A stretch of DNA of 64,000 bases from Lactifluus volemus (GCA_022376515.1 WTXI01000152.1:1-64000), one strand, 5' to 3'. Counted from the first letter of the stretch, positions 10,988 to 22,918 are shown. Notes: generated by a model not told the origin, from the sequence alone. Numbers and translations: made by a program.

Positions 10988-13036
10988 ATGCCTGATGACT
11001 TTGTATTGAGGGCATTGTTCCTCGGAGGGATTTTCATCCTGGTGTATCTCTTCCTCAGCTGGTACAGAAGGGATCCTTTGGTACTGTCCCTTCGAGTTAC
11101 CGACCAGTCCATCCTGTCCCTGATCATCTCCAGCTCGATGCAATCCCCACCGTAGGATTTTCTGACCCAATCCTTTCCCTCATCTCCGCTGCTCGATATA
11201 TATTTGATGGCCACCGCATGCTCAAAGAAGGTTATGAAAAGGTCACTTGACCACCACCTTCCTCCGTGCCACGCTGACACTCAAACCCGCTTTCAGACAA
11301 GACCAGGTCTATTTAAGATTGCCTCATTCCGCAGATGGATCGTCCTGGCTGCTGGCCCTGAACTTGCTGAAGATATCAGGATGGCTCCAGATAACGTCTT
11401 GGACAATCTTACGCCGATCCATGAAGTACGCCTGCTAGTAGCTTCATATGGTTGACTCATATTTACATAGTATCTTCTCAGACTTTTCAACACGAATATA
11501 CCTTAAAGTTACTGAATCTGGCTGATAGATACCACCTGGATATCATACGTTCGAAATTAACACGGAACATCACAGCTACTTTCGGAGAGGCCCATGAAGA
11601 GCTTGTCCTTGCCTTTGATGATCTGATCCAGACACGAGACGACGGTGCGTTGAACAACCCTGGAGTAAAAATGTGATAACTTAAAGAGGACGTAGGATGG
11701 ATCGAAATCCCCATCGCTAAGACGATACAGCGAGTGATTTGTGCCGTCTCGAATCGTGTTTTTGTTGGTGCTCCTCTTTGTGCGTAAACGTGCACTGGTT
11801 CCTGTCTGTGATCTGTGTTGACCCCTTGCAGGCCGGAACCGTGACTACCAAACTCTGAATTTGACATATGCAATTGATGTCGTTAAATTCGGAACGATCC
11901 TCAACATGTTCCCGAAGTCTCTCAGGCCGTGCGTTGCCATATTTGATTGCCTCCTCTTATCCCTGAAATCCACCCAGTATCGTATCTCGTATGCTACCCG
12001 ATCGTTCATCCCAGATTCGACAAGAGGCCGAATATATCAGACCTATGGTCGAAGAACGTTTCGCGAAAATGAAGGAATTAGGCGAGGATTGGGATGATAA
12101 ACCCGTTTGTCAAACCCTTTCACTGTGTGTTTCTGTTTCTCATACTGCACGCGGACGTACAGAACGACATGCTCATGTGGCTCATGAATGAAGCCAAAGG
12201 AGTTGAGAGGTCCCTTGATGGCTTGGCACGCCGGCTACTCCTTATAAACTTCACGTCTATTCATACAACCTCTATGGTGAGCAAATAATATCTGTCTACT
12301 CACAACCTACTGCTCATCATCATATTTTCACAGACATTCATACAAGTACTGTACCGCCTTCTTTCTTACCCAGAATGTATCGAGCCGTTGCGTGAAGAAG
12401 TCGAAGCTGTGGTGGCGGAAGAAGGGTGGACGAAAGCCGGAATGGACAAGATGTACAAGATTGACAGTTTCATTCGGGAGACCCAGCGGTTGGATGGCCT
12501 AAACATTAGTCCGTCATATATCTTGTCCAACATTCAAATACTGATGTGTCGCGCTCTCTCAGTGGTAGCGGTTCGTCTCGTGTTGCGGCCATTCACGTTT
12601 TCGAATGGTGTGACTGTCCCCCCAGGCGTACTCGTCGCTGTCCCAGCTGGTGTCGCTCATAGAGATGAAGAAGTGTACACCGATGGTGACAAATTTGAGG
12701 GCTTTCGGTTTTCGAAACTTCGCGAGCGCGATGGGGATGGTGTGACGACCAGGCACCAGATAGTCTCAGTATCACCGGAACACGTGCCCTGGGGGCTGGG
12801 ACGGCACGCGTGGTGAGGTTTCTTGTCGTGTTGGTTATCAGCAAATCATACTCATGACGGCCCTCAGTCCCGGGAGGTTTTTCGCTGCCACTGAACTCAA
12901 GGCACTGCTTGCGCACATGGTTGTGACGTACGATATGAAGTTCGAGGAGGGGAAAGGGACACCGCCGCAACTCTGGATTGCCGGGGCCTATATCCCGAGG
13001 AGTGTAAATGTGATGTTCAGGAAGCGTCAGGCATGA
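10988..13036 (+). CDS. Cytochrome P450 monooxygenase, copy D (intact, 11 exons)
   Basis: Exon 1 is 10988-11080 (MPDD start, anchor ALFLGGIFILVYLFLSWY). The remaining ten exons follow the copy B pattern, with the last ending at 13036. All junction phases work and give about 502 aa. Motifs are I helix FTSIHTTSM, ExxR ETQR and haem loop WGLGRHACPGR with its Cys codon split across the last intron (TG/T). The exon 4/5 junction encodes DDGW rather than DDEW. The C-terminus is NVMFRKRQA. It is closest in appearance to copies C and E. Substrate unknown. No redox partner or terpene synthase lies nearby to suggest a pathway. Confidence 0.9.
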
Positions 13037-13090
13037 ATTCTACCCCTGTATTTTTGATTTTGCTATCTGTATTAATGCCATCTTGATGGA

Positions 13091-13988
13091 TGTTGAACGG
13101 ACTCCGAAGAGCACGGGCGAGTCCGAAGGAAGCAAATGGGGAGTCGACAAGAGCTTGGAGGGACGTGCGCACGAACAGTAGAGACGCTCGAGGCACGCTT
13201 CTGGATCCAGAAGAACGAGTGTCGGACGCGTTAGGTTTTCGAACGCGTAGTCGGAGCCGGAGCTGTAATGAGCGGGGGTAGACGAGAACGGTAGACGAGA
13301 ACGAGAGATGAGACGAGATCTTAGTATTTGAGACAAGCTTAGCGATCCAAAAGAGAAGGAATTTATTGGATGCCCTTCTAGGCCAACGAGCAAGGCCTTT
13401 TTATAAGCTTCTGTAGGTAGCTTGGGCAAACAAAAGAGGGTAAGTCTCTGAAGGCAATGCTTTGATACACTGCCCCTTAAGATCAGCTAAAGTAGTATGA
13501 ACACGAATGATAAATGAAGGGAAGAGAGGGATGTACTAAGTCCTCAGCCGAGGAGGCACTGTATCAGCAATGCTCCAAGATGGCTTGGCCTCACACACAA
13601 CGCTGCTCAATCATCTATAAATGAAGGGGGAGAGACAGTGGATGAGTGGAATATGCTTGCAAGCATTGTCTTGTAGCACCAGTCTAATAGAGATGTCTAC
13701 AGAAGGACTAAGGGTAGTGAGCTAAAAGATGGGCAGTGCAAAAAGGGTGTGCTATGAAGGTCCAAACAACAGAAGATACTCAATATGTACAAGTCCATAG
13801 GCTCAAGGTGTTTTGAATGTATTTTTGATGGTTGATTGGCATCAGAGGTGATGAGATAGTTGAGACAAGTCAAGTTCGAAAGTCGATCCAGCCGCATCAG
13901 GACTGGATGGCGTCAGAGTTTCCAAATCGAGATGATGTCGAACTTGAAAGAGGTCGATTTCGAGGGTGCAGGTGAGGTCCACCTTACA
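13091..13988. mobile_element. LTR-like insertion (probable solo LTR), about 0.9 kb
   Basis: The conserved P450 3' flank is interrupted just after GATGGA at 13090 and resumes at about 13990 (TGCAGCCTCTCTGTGATC). The inserted segment begins TGTTGAACGG and ends CACCTTACA, so it has the TG...CA ends of an LTR. Internally it has a TTTTTATAAGC TATA-like box near 13397. It encodes no recognisable protein. The five bases on each side (ATGGA and ATATG) do not form a clean target duplication, so a degenerate or non-LTR insertion remains possible. Confidence 0.5.
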
Positions 13989-14129
13989 ATATGCAGCCTC
14001 TCTGTGATCTTACTTGTTTTCAAATGAAACTGTTCTGGTCCTCACTCGACATCCTTGGGAGTGCTACGACCAGATGCCGTGGCACCTTCACTTTCACGAT
14101 GACTGGTCGGTCATAGAATTTCCATAATA

Positions 14130-14435
14130 CCTTATGGGCTATACTGCACTGACTCGTAGCCTCCGGCCTAGCACTGGCAGTACCGTGACAGTATCCGCTT
14201 CCTCGGAACCGGGCCTCACTTCTTCAACTTTACCGTGGATCTCTTCTCACTCGTAAACCCGGCCGGGCTCCACCGACTCCATGCGCGGTGCATGATTTAC
14301 AACATCGTCGGGGCGCGAAACTACTGCGAGGAGGGTTCCTTCTGGAGCTCAAAACACGTGAGGGAAGGGTTGGATTTTCGACCGCATAAGGCAACGAGGT
14401 GATCCAATATGTCTTCAAACGAACGCAAGTAAATG
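14130..14435 (+). pseudogene. Decayed phosphatase-like gene after P450 copy D
   Basis: The segment resembles 9440-9760 nearly base for base (the GCCTCCGGCCTAGCACTGGCAG string and the CTCGTAAACCCGGCCGGGC string). It gives VDLFSLVNPAGLH and IYNIVGARN in pieces, as in the intact gene at 22919. It lacks the start, the P-loop region and the C-terminus. The shared inactivating changes with the relic after copy C mean the gene was already dead when this unit duplicated. Confidence 0.75.
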
Positions 14436-14900
14436 CGGGCGATAATCGACTGTTATGATTAAGGACCCATCAAAAGTTGGTGAGATCGCGTTCACACCGC
14501 CGTAACGCCCATACTGGTCATTGTGTCTGCAGTGATGGTTCACACATCATGCCATGCGAAAGGTGAGAGCGTCGAAATTGACGTGGTTACGTCGCCTTGC
14601 GTGAGTTCGCTGTGAAGAAGAGCGATCGCGTGAACGAAGCAAAGTCGGAGTGGGTAGAATGCGACGTCGTCAATGACAGTTGGGACTGTTGAGCATGCCT
14701 GGCGAAGGGTGGCAAGTTCGTGAACGAAGCAACGTGGTGAGTGCGTAGACGCGGTCATGTCAGTCGACAGGCACGCGACAGCGGCCACGGAGAGCGACTC
14801 GCTGACCCCAGTGACCCGTCAGCTTGTTGTCACGGTGATCGCGCATAGCCGCCCCCTTTTAATATAATAAATTCTCATCATCCGATTTCTTGCCGTGACA
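14436..14900. other. Spacer without recognised features
   Basis: Two similar segments around 14600-14640 and 14690-14740 share GTGAACGAAGCAA-GT and surrounding words, suggesting a small imperfect direct repeat. No gene is supported. Confidence 0.3.
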
Positions 14901-15008
14901 ATGATGTTGATGAAAACTGTCTTTGCTCTCTCTTTTGCGATTTTCGGTCTCGCTCTCCCGCAGAGCGAGGTGAATGCACGTACGTGTGGTTTGGATTCAT
15001 GCAGTTGA
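14901..15008 (+). CDS. Possible first exon of a small secreted protein
   Basis: A 35-codon frame begins MMLMKTVFALSFAIFGLALP, which reads as a classical signal peptide: a Lys near the start, a hydrophobic core, and a small residue before SEVNA. A GTACGT donor sequence follows at 14980-14985, so this could be exon 1 of a spliced secreted protein whose downstream exons I could not place. Unspliced, it ends after ARTCGLDSCS. A TATA-like TAATATAAT lies about 45 bases upstream. Nothing else supports it, and it may be chance or a relic. Confidence 0.25.
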   Translation: MMLMKTVFALSFAIFGLALPQSEVNARTCGLDSCS

Positions 15009-15369
15009 GAAAGTTGGATCAACTGAAATGCAGATATTGCGCGTGGAAACGACAACCCCGATCCTATTACTGAGGGTCATTGAGAGCTAGTGATGGTAAT
15101 GTCCTCTTTCAATCCTACTGTTCTTGTCGGCTCAAGTATGGCTCTAGAAGAAGTGCAGGTAGTACCCGCCTCACTTGGAATGTCCGAATTCCCCGGATCC
15201 CTTGGGGCGTGTGAAGCTACTGAGTTTCGCATTTGTAATAGACAATCTATGCCTCCTATGCTTGTTGCCATAATCCATATCTTTGCATTGTGAATGAGGA
15301 AAAACTCACTTGTTCTCCATCGCCGTCGGAGGTTCCCGAGGCGAAATACCAAGGCGGGTAGATTTGGGT

Positions 15370-16861
15370 GTGTCCCGACGCTCTGAGCCTGGTGTCAGGT
15401 TAGTTAGCCCTTGTTGCCACTGCCAGTGATGGCACAGCTGCACCTTCGTCCCCGAGCCCAAACGAGCAAAGTAACAGGGTGTGATTGAGCAAGGCATAGG
15501 CGACTTCAGGAACGGGGATGTTTAAAGAGTCCCTATGTTCCTTGCAGAGCATCACTGCTGTATCTATGGAATCGTCATTCCGCTTGAGGTCGCACAAAAT
15601 GTTGGCCCTCAGAGAAAGCATCGATGCGAGATCAAGGCGAGGGGTGTCGGAAGTGATGAGACTCGAGGATCTCTGACGCGAAACCGGAGATGGTCAAAGC
15701 GTGCGTAGACCTAAGTCGCCGAGTGCTTGTGCCAGTTCGGAAAGCTTGCTCGCCATCCTAGTGTCATTTCCGCGGATATTAGCCTCAAGGTCATCTAAAC
15801 AATCCATGGCGACAGTAAAGGCGATAATTCTATCTCGTTGAGGATTGCCGGGGTAGGATAATACGGTATGGTTTCCGAAGCGAGTAAATAGCCGATAGGA
15901 GAAGCGAAATCTCCAGAGGAGAAGGAAGCGCAGGACATGAGTTCACACACGCCGATGCGGCGAAGCGAAATGACGCTTGATGGCTCACTCTCGGAGATGC
16001 GAGACATGAGTGCGCGAACCTCACATTAGACTGTGAGGTTGCGTACCTGATCCAAGTGAGAGAGCCTCTGATGTTTGCCTTCAGCGAATTGCTCTAACTG
16101 TTGCTTTATCTCGCGCAGAGCAGGAGACAAACCGATCAAAGATGACTTCTGGATTGGGACGGATGGGCCTGCATACGGCTTAGAGACGCAGTCTGTAAGA
16201 ACTTGACGGACTCCTCTGCGTTTTGGGTGTGTTCCTGGGGTTCGTCATGCGGGGCAGCCGGTGATGGAGGACGTCGAGCATGTGCGTCAGGCCCCGGGAT
16301 ACCTGCTTTTTCGGAGCTTTCGTGCGTGTTGACATGTTTCTTGTCCTATTGCTTTATAATGACAGGGAGTACGTGTAGTTCTGGGGCCGATCCCTCCTGC
16401 TCCTGCTCCGTGATTTCGAAACGTAACTTCGCACCCGGGTTAGGATCAATCGGAGGGCTAGATGGCAGTGACTGAGTATCACTTTTTCAACTACTGATTG
16501 GAATGCGCAGAGAAATATGATGGTGTCCTGACGGCATCCTCAAGATCTTCCGTCCTTCCATATAACTGACAGTGCACGCGCTTGAGGTGGGGCCATGCGG
16601 GCCACGCAAAGCTCCCCAAGAGAAAGGTAAAGAAGATGGTAGAAAGGACATCCTCAGACGATCGGCATTTGAGGAAAGCTGTCTCGACACATCTGGAATG
16701 GATATCAGGGAATTGGGCATGTCACAGGTGCCCAGTTTGCTTTCACAACAACGACCATAGGTGTTAGTTGATGTCGCTCTATCGGAACCAACTCGCCGAG
16801 AGTTGACGAGACATTCGAGATTAAGCATCGAAGCCCATTGGGAGCTGGAGCGATGGAACGT
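15370..16861 (-). pseudogene. Truncated multi-exon gene of unknown family (TPR-like helices)
   Basis: Several minus-strand segments look coding and exon-like. An N-terminal block PIDPNPGAKLRFEITEQEQE lies near 16390-16450. An acidic/proline stretch SPAAPHDEPQEHTQNAEESV lies near 16210-16270. A helical block ALREIKQQLEQFAEGKHQRL lies near 16050-16110, another (TVAMDCLDDLEANIRG) near 15770-15820, and a TPR-like pair (SLRANILCDLKRNDDSIDTA then EVAYALLNHTLLL) near 15480-15620. They need several introns and do not chain cleanly. The minus-strand 5' side is cut off at 16861, exactly where the P450 promoter block begins, so it is probably a broken gene at a duplication junction. I do not recognise the family. 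Confidence 0.4.
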
Positions 16862-17133
16862 CACCGTGCCTGTTCACGCATGAGAGTAAAAGTCCTTCGA
16901 TCATGATGGGGGAAGAGAATGATCAAGTGAAATTATAAATAGCTTTTCACTAAAAAAATCCTCTTCACTGCTGTGCCAACCCGAATGCCAGCCCGTGTGT
17001 CCACGGTATTCGTCGACTAGGTGATTGAATAATAAAGGCAAAGCGCAAACTAAGCTAAGAACCCCTCCAGCGCTTGCACGCCTTGATAATCGGGCCAGTG
17101 AGGTGGCGCTTTGACCCTCAACTTGGTTTCGAC
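16862..17133 (+). repeat. Upstream (promoter) block of the P450 repeat unit, copy 3
   Basis: The block starts abruptly at GTGCCTGTTCACGCATGAG and is nearly identical to about 10727-10987 before copy D. Left of 16862 there is no similarity. A TTATAAATAGC TATA-like box lies near 16933, about 200 bases before the start codon. The sharp edge marks a duplication or insertion breakpoint. Confidence 0.65.
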
Positions 17134-19175
17134 ATGCCTGATGACTTTGTATTGAGGGCATTGTTCCTCGGAGGAATTTTCATCCTGGTGTCTCTCTTCC
17201 TCGGTTGGTACAGAAGGGATCTTTGGTACTGTCCCTTCGAGTTACCGACCAGTCAATCTTGTCCCTGATCATCTCCAGCTCGATGCAATCCCCACCGTAG
17301 GATTTTCTGACCCAGTCCTTTCGCTCATTTCCGCTACTCGATATATTTTTGATGGCCACCGCATGCTCAAAGAAGGTTATGAAAAGGTCACTTCACCACC
17401 ACCTTCCTCCGTGCCACGCTGTCACTGCAACTCGCTTTCAGACAAAACCAGGTCTATTTAAGATTGCCTCTTTCCGCAAATGGATCGTCCTGGCTGCTGG
17501 CCCTGAACTTGCTGAAGATATCAAGAAGGCTCCGGATAGCGTCATGGATAATCTTACGCCAATACGCGATGTACGCATATCTCCATATGGTTGACTCATG
17601 TTTAACTAGGATCTTCTCAGGCGTTTCAACCCGAATACACCTTCATGTTACTGAATCTGGCCGATAGATACCACCTTGATATCATACGTTCGAAATTAAC
17701 ACGGAACATCGCAGCTACTTTCGAAGAGGTTCATGAAGAGCTTGTTCTGGCCTTCGATGATCTGATCCAGACACGTGACGATGGTGCGTTGAACAACCGT
17801 GGATAAAAATGTGATATCTTAGAGAGGACGTAGAATGGATCAAAATCCCCATTGTTGAGACGATACAGCGAGTGGTTTGTGCCATCTCGAATCGTGTTTT
17901 TGTCGGTGCTCCTCTTTGTACGTAATCATGCACTGGTTCCTGTCTGCGATCTGTGTTGACCCCTTGCAGGCCGGAATCGTGACTATCAAACTCTGAATTT
18001 GACATTTGCAATTAATGTTGTTAAATTCGGAATGGTCCTTAGCATGTTCCCGAAGCCTCTCAGGCCGTGCGTTGCCATATTTTGATGGCCCCCTCTTATC
18101 ACTGAAATGTACCCAGTATCGTATCTCGTATACTGTCCGATTTTCCATCCCAGATTCGACAAGAGACCGAATTTATCAGACCTATGGTCGAAGAACGTTT
18201 CGCGAAAATGAAGGAATTTGGGGAGGATTGGGATGATAAACCCGTTTGTCAAACCGTTTCACTGGGTGTTTCTGTTTCTCATCCTGCACGGCGGAAGTTC
18301 AGAACGACATGCTCATGTGGCTCATGAATGAAGCCAAAGGAGTTGAGAGGTCCCTTGATGGCTTGGCACGCCGACTACTCCTTATAAACTTTGCGTCTAT
18401 TCATACAACTTCTCTCGTGAGCAATAATATCTGTCTACTCACAACCTACTGCTCATCATCACGTTTGCACAGACATTAACACAAGTACTGTACCGCCTTC
18501 TTTCTCATCCAGAATGTATCGAGCCGTTGCGCGAAGAAGTCGAAGCTGTGGTGGCGGAAGACGGGTGGACGAAAGTCGGAATGGACAAGATGTACAAGAT
18601 TGACAGTTTCATTCGGGAGACCCAGCGGTTGGATGGCCTAAACATAAGTCCGTCATATATCTTGTCCAACGTTCAAACACTGATGTGTCGCACTCTCTCA
18701 GTGCTAGCAGGTCGTCTCGTGTTGCAGCCATTCACGTTTTCGAATGGCGTCACTGTCCCCCCAGGTGTACTCGTCGCTGTCCCAGCTAGCGTTGCTCATA
18801 GAGATGAAGATGTGTACACCAATGCTGACAAATTCGAGGGCTTTCGGTTTTCGAAACTTCGCGAGCGCGATGGGGATGGAGTGACGACCAGGCACCAAAT
18901 AGTCTCAGTATCACCGGAACACGTGCCCTGGGGGCTGGGACGGCACGCCTGGTGAGGTTTCTTGTCGTGTTGGTTATCAACATATCGTGTTCATGACGGC
19001 CCTCAGTCCCGGGAGGTTTTTCGCTGCCACCGAACTCAAGGCACTGCTTGCGCACATGATTGTGACGTACGATATGAAGTTCGAGGAGGGGAAAGGGGCA
19101 CCGCCGCAACTCTGGATTGCCGGGGGATATATCCCGAGGAACGCAAATGTGATGTTCAGGAAGCGTCAGGCATGA
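17134..19175 (+). pseudogene. Cytochrome P450 copy E, one-base frameshift in exon 1
   Basis: All 11 exons are recognisable and ten are open and spliceable, from the anchor ALFLGGIFILVSLFLGWY to the C-terminus NVMFRKRQA. Motifs are intact: FASIHTTSL, ETQR, and WGLGRHACPGR with the split Cys codon. The only lesion seen is a missing C at about 17221 (GGGATCTTTGG where the other copies read GGGATCCTTTGG), four codons before the exon 1 donor. It shifts the phase into exon 2, and no alternative donor or acceptor that rescues it is apparent. It is either a very recent pseudogene or a sequence error. If the base is an error, this is a functional copy of about 502 aa. Confidence 0.8.
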
Positions 19176-20590
19176 ATTCTCCCGTTGTATTTTTGATTTT
19201 TGCTACCTCTATAAATGCTAGCTAGGTGGTTGTGCACCCTCCCCGCGATCTTGCCTGTTCTCGAGTGAAACTATTCTGGTCCTCACTTGACATCCTTGGG
19301 AGTGCTACGACTGACTCTTCGAGCGACCAAACGCCGCGTTTCCCGACGCAATGGTTGGTCATAGATTTCCGGGATACTTTATGGGGTACTGCGGTCTTCA
19401 AAGCACGTGATGAGCGTTTCCTGGATTTTTCAACAAGCAAAGACAACAAGGTGATTCAAGATGTCTTCAAACAAACGTAAGGGCTCCGTAAGGGAATATA
19501 GAACTAAGCGCGAGCTGCTCGAGTTTCTTAAATCCGAGTTTCTTAAATCCATTTGTGTACGCCTATACAAGCGCCTATATAACATACGTAACGCCGGCGC
19601 CCGGCGCCCGGGACGTGGGGCGGCGCTTGAGCACTAGTCGATTTTGGTCAACGTGAATGCCCTTTTGTCTGAACATCCAATTGTCTTTGGTAACATTGCA
19701 TATGTGCAGGTGCTAAATGTGTGTGGATAGGAGAGTAGAAGCTCTGAAGAAAAGTGTATCATCCCAATGTTGTGACCTTCATCAAGCGGGCCCAGCATGG
19801 CTTTACGGCGCCGTCTTCACAAATCTGTTGCCCGCGAAAATCTACTGCGTAATCGAAATTGACAGGTTTACGTGATTTTTTGGCGTATGCTACAAAATGA
19901 ACAACGTCTGCACATTGGCACCAGCCGTGCTAACTGCGCACGTTCACGTTGGCAAAGGTTGTGATATGATGTTCAATCCGAGTCCTCCGAAATGAAATGA
20001 GAGATGACGACAGATGTCATCTCAGGACAGACTGCGTGTTGAGAAAGGGTCGTCAGGGGGCGGCAGCTAGCACTGCCCGGCAGCAGTTACAGGGTTCGGT
20101 ATCCTCGGTTGCTAGAGGTACATCAGATGTTTGTTGTCTCACCTATCGGTGCGCGGCGACAAATGACTGCGGTCACAGCACAGTGGCGACTGGATCACTT
20201 CGAATATCTCATCCAATTCTTGCTCAGTCACCACAAAAGTTGATTTATGACATCCAGTACTACATACAAGCATATTCCGTATTTTTTTTTGGGGGGGAGA
20301 ACTCCTGTTATATAGCAAAACCAAGTCTGTCACGGCTGATGTCGTGTCGGAGTTACAAAAATGGTTAGTCGCGAGGCTGCGCAGATGTTACAAACACGGT
20401 AAGCCAACTCCGCTGAACGTTGAACATTGGATACTAGCTCGAAGCGATCATGATTGCCTGGCCCAACTTTGACCAAGTAATAGATGGCATACCGGGTGCG
20501 GCGCGAACGCACTGGCGCCTAAGTTTATAACAAGGGCCGCTGTTGCTGCACCGCACCTGTGAAACAACATTGACCCTACCTCAACTTCGC
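19176..20590. other. Spacer between P450 copies E and F
   Basis: The first 300 bases are the conserved P450 3' flank. Around 19390-19480 a block resembles the tail of the phosphatase relic after copy C (the AAAGCACGTGA and ACAACAAGGTG-T words), so a fourth relic is possible. A GC-rich run with GCGCCCGGCGCCCGGG lies near 19596-19612. The rest, including a T/G homopolymer tract near 20281-20296, contains no recognised gene. Confidence 0.4.
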
Positions 20591-22665
20591 ATGTCTGACG
20601 ACTTTCCTCTGAAGGCAGCGCTCTTCGCAGGAGTTTTTATCTTGATCTCTCTCTTTCTCAGCTGGTACAGAAGGGATCCTTTGGTCTGTCCCTTACCGAC
20701 TAGTTCATGCCATCGCTGATCATGACCTTGGGGACTCTCTAGCTCGAAGCAATTCCCACCATAGGGTTTTCTGACCCAGTCCTCTCATACATCTCCGCTG
20801 CTCGATTCACTCTTGATGGCGTCCGTATGCTCAGAGAGGGTTATGAAAAAGTACAATAATGCGACCACGTTTCTCTGCCTATCCCACGCTGACATGGGTT
20901 CCCATCTTACTTTATTCAGACTAGACCAGGCCTATTTAGAATTCCCTTCTTCCGGCGATGGGTGGTCCTGGCCGCTGGCCCTGAACTAATTGAAGATATG
21001 AGGAGGGCTCCAGATAACGTCTTGAATATGATCGAGCCGGTCTTCGAAGTACGCATAGCTCGGTCTTGATAATGTTGACTCTTACTTACCAGAACCTCTC
21101 AGGACCTTCAAGCCAACTACACCTTCAAGTTACTGAATCTGGATGATTCATACCACGCGGATATTATACGCTCGAAATTGACACGAAACATAGCAAATAC
21201 TTTCAAACAAGTCCACGAAGAGCTTCTCGTGACCTTCGATGATCTGATCCAGACACATGACAACCATGGTGGGTAGAAGAATCCCAAAAAGTGATAATGC
21301 GATAATTTAGTACCAAGGACGTAGAATGGATCAAAATCCCCATCGTTGAGACGATGCAACGAGTGGTTTGTGCCATCTCGAACCGTGTTTTCGTCGGTGT
21401 TCCTCTTTGTGCGTGAACATGCTCTGGTTCTCTTATCCTCTCTGCGCCCTGTGTTGATGCATTACAGGCCGGAACCGCGACTACCAAGATCTGAATATGT
21501 CGTTTGCGATTAATGTTGTTAAATTCGGAATGGTCCTCAGCATGTTCCCGAAGCCTCTCAGGCCGTGCGTTGCCATATTTGATTGCCTCCTCTTATCCCT
21601 GAAATCCACCCAGTATCATATCTCGTATGCTATCCAATATTCCATCCCAGATTCGACAAGAGACCGAATTTATCAGACCTATGGTCGAAGAACGTTTCGC
21701 GAAAATGGAGGAATTTGGGGAGGATTGGGATGATAAACCCGTTCGTCAAGCCGTTTCACTGAGTGTTTCTGTGTCTCATACTGCACGGCGGAAGTTCAGA
21801 ATGACATGCTCATGTGGCTCATGAGTGAAGCCAAAGGAGTTGAGAGGTCCCTTGACGGCTTGGCACGCCGACTACTCACAGTCAACTTCGCGTCTATTCA
21901 CACAACCTCTCTGGTGGGCATTAATATCGTTCGCCCAACGCATCACTAATCGTCACATATACAGACCGCAGCCCAAGTACTGTACCGCCTTCTTTCTAAC
22001 CCAGAATGTATCGAGCCGTTGCGTGAAGAGGTCGAAGCTGTGGTAGCTGAAGAAGGATGGACGAAAGCTGCGATGGACAAAATGTACAAGATTGACAGTT
22101 TGGTACGAGAGACCCAGCGGTTAGATGGCCTAGGTTTACGTTCGTTATATATCTTTTACCACATTTCAAGTACTGATCTGCCACACTATCTCAGTATCCG
22201 TGTCTCGTCTCGTGTTGCGGCCATTCACATTTTCGAATGGTGTGACTGTCCCTCCAGGCACACTCGTCGCTGCCCCAGCTTGCGCCGCTCTTACAGATGA
22301 AGAAGTGTTCACCAACCCTGACCAATTTGACGGCTTTCGGTTTTCGAAGCTTCGCGGGTGTGATGAGGATGCCGCCGCGAGCAGGCACCAAGTAGTATCT
22401 ATATCAGCCAAACACCTGGCTTTTGGGCTGGGACGGCACGCGTGGTGAGATTTCTTGGCGTGTCCGTTATCACGTCATACTCACGACGACCGTTAGTCCC
22501 GGGCGGTTCTTCGCTGCTACCGAACTCAAGGCAATGCTTGCCCATATGATTTTGACGTATGATATGAAGTTCGAAGACGGGAAAGGAGCGCCGTCGGGAT
22601 TATGCTTCGCAGCGCACCGTATTCCAGGGCGGACAAATGTGATGTTTAGGAAGCGTCAGGCCTGA
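20591..22665 (+). CDS. Cytochrome P450 monooxygenase, copy F (intact, divergent)
   Basis: Eleven exons with the same phases as copy B. Exon 1 is 20591-20683 (MSDDFPLKAALFAGVFILIS anchor), exon 10 is 22195-22444 and exon 11 ends at 22665. The spliced product is about 503 aa. It is the most diverged of the forward copies (IEDMRRAPDNVLNMIEPVFE, TNPDQFDGFRF, C-terminus HRIPGRTNVMFRKRQA). Its haem loop FGLGRHACPGR keeps the canonical Phe where B-E have Trp. The ExxR motif is ETQR and the I helix is FASIHTTSL. It is the only copy followed by an intact phosphatase-like gene, so this P450/phosphatase pair may be the closest to the ancestral unit (inference). Confidence 0.9.
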
Positions 22666-22918
22666 ATACTTCCTTGGTTTTACTATCTCTATATGACGTA
22701 CTAAAATCTGAAGTAATATATCCCCCGCGATCTTGTCTGCTTTTTCGAATGAAACTTATTAGGTCCTCACCTGACTCGATTTCTGACCAGACGCCATATG
22801 GTTTCCCTTTACTTTCGTGGACGACTGGTCTATCATAAAATGCCCGGGCTACCTTCTGGGCTGCAGCCATTGTAAGAAATAAAACACATCATACCGCGAC
22901 GCTCATTCTCAACTGCCA

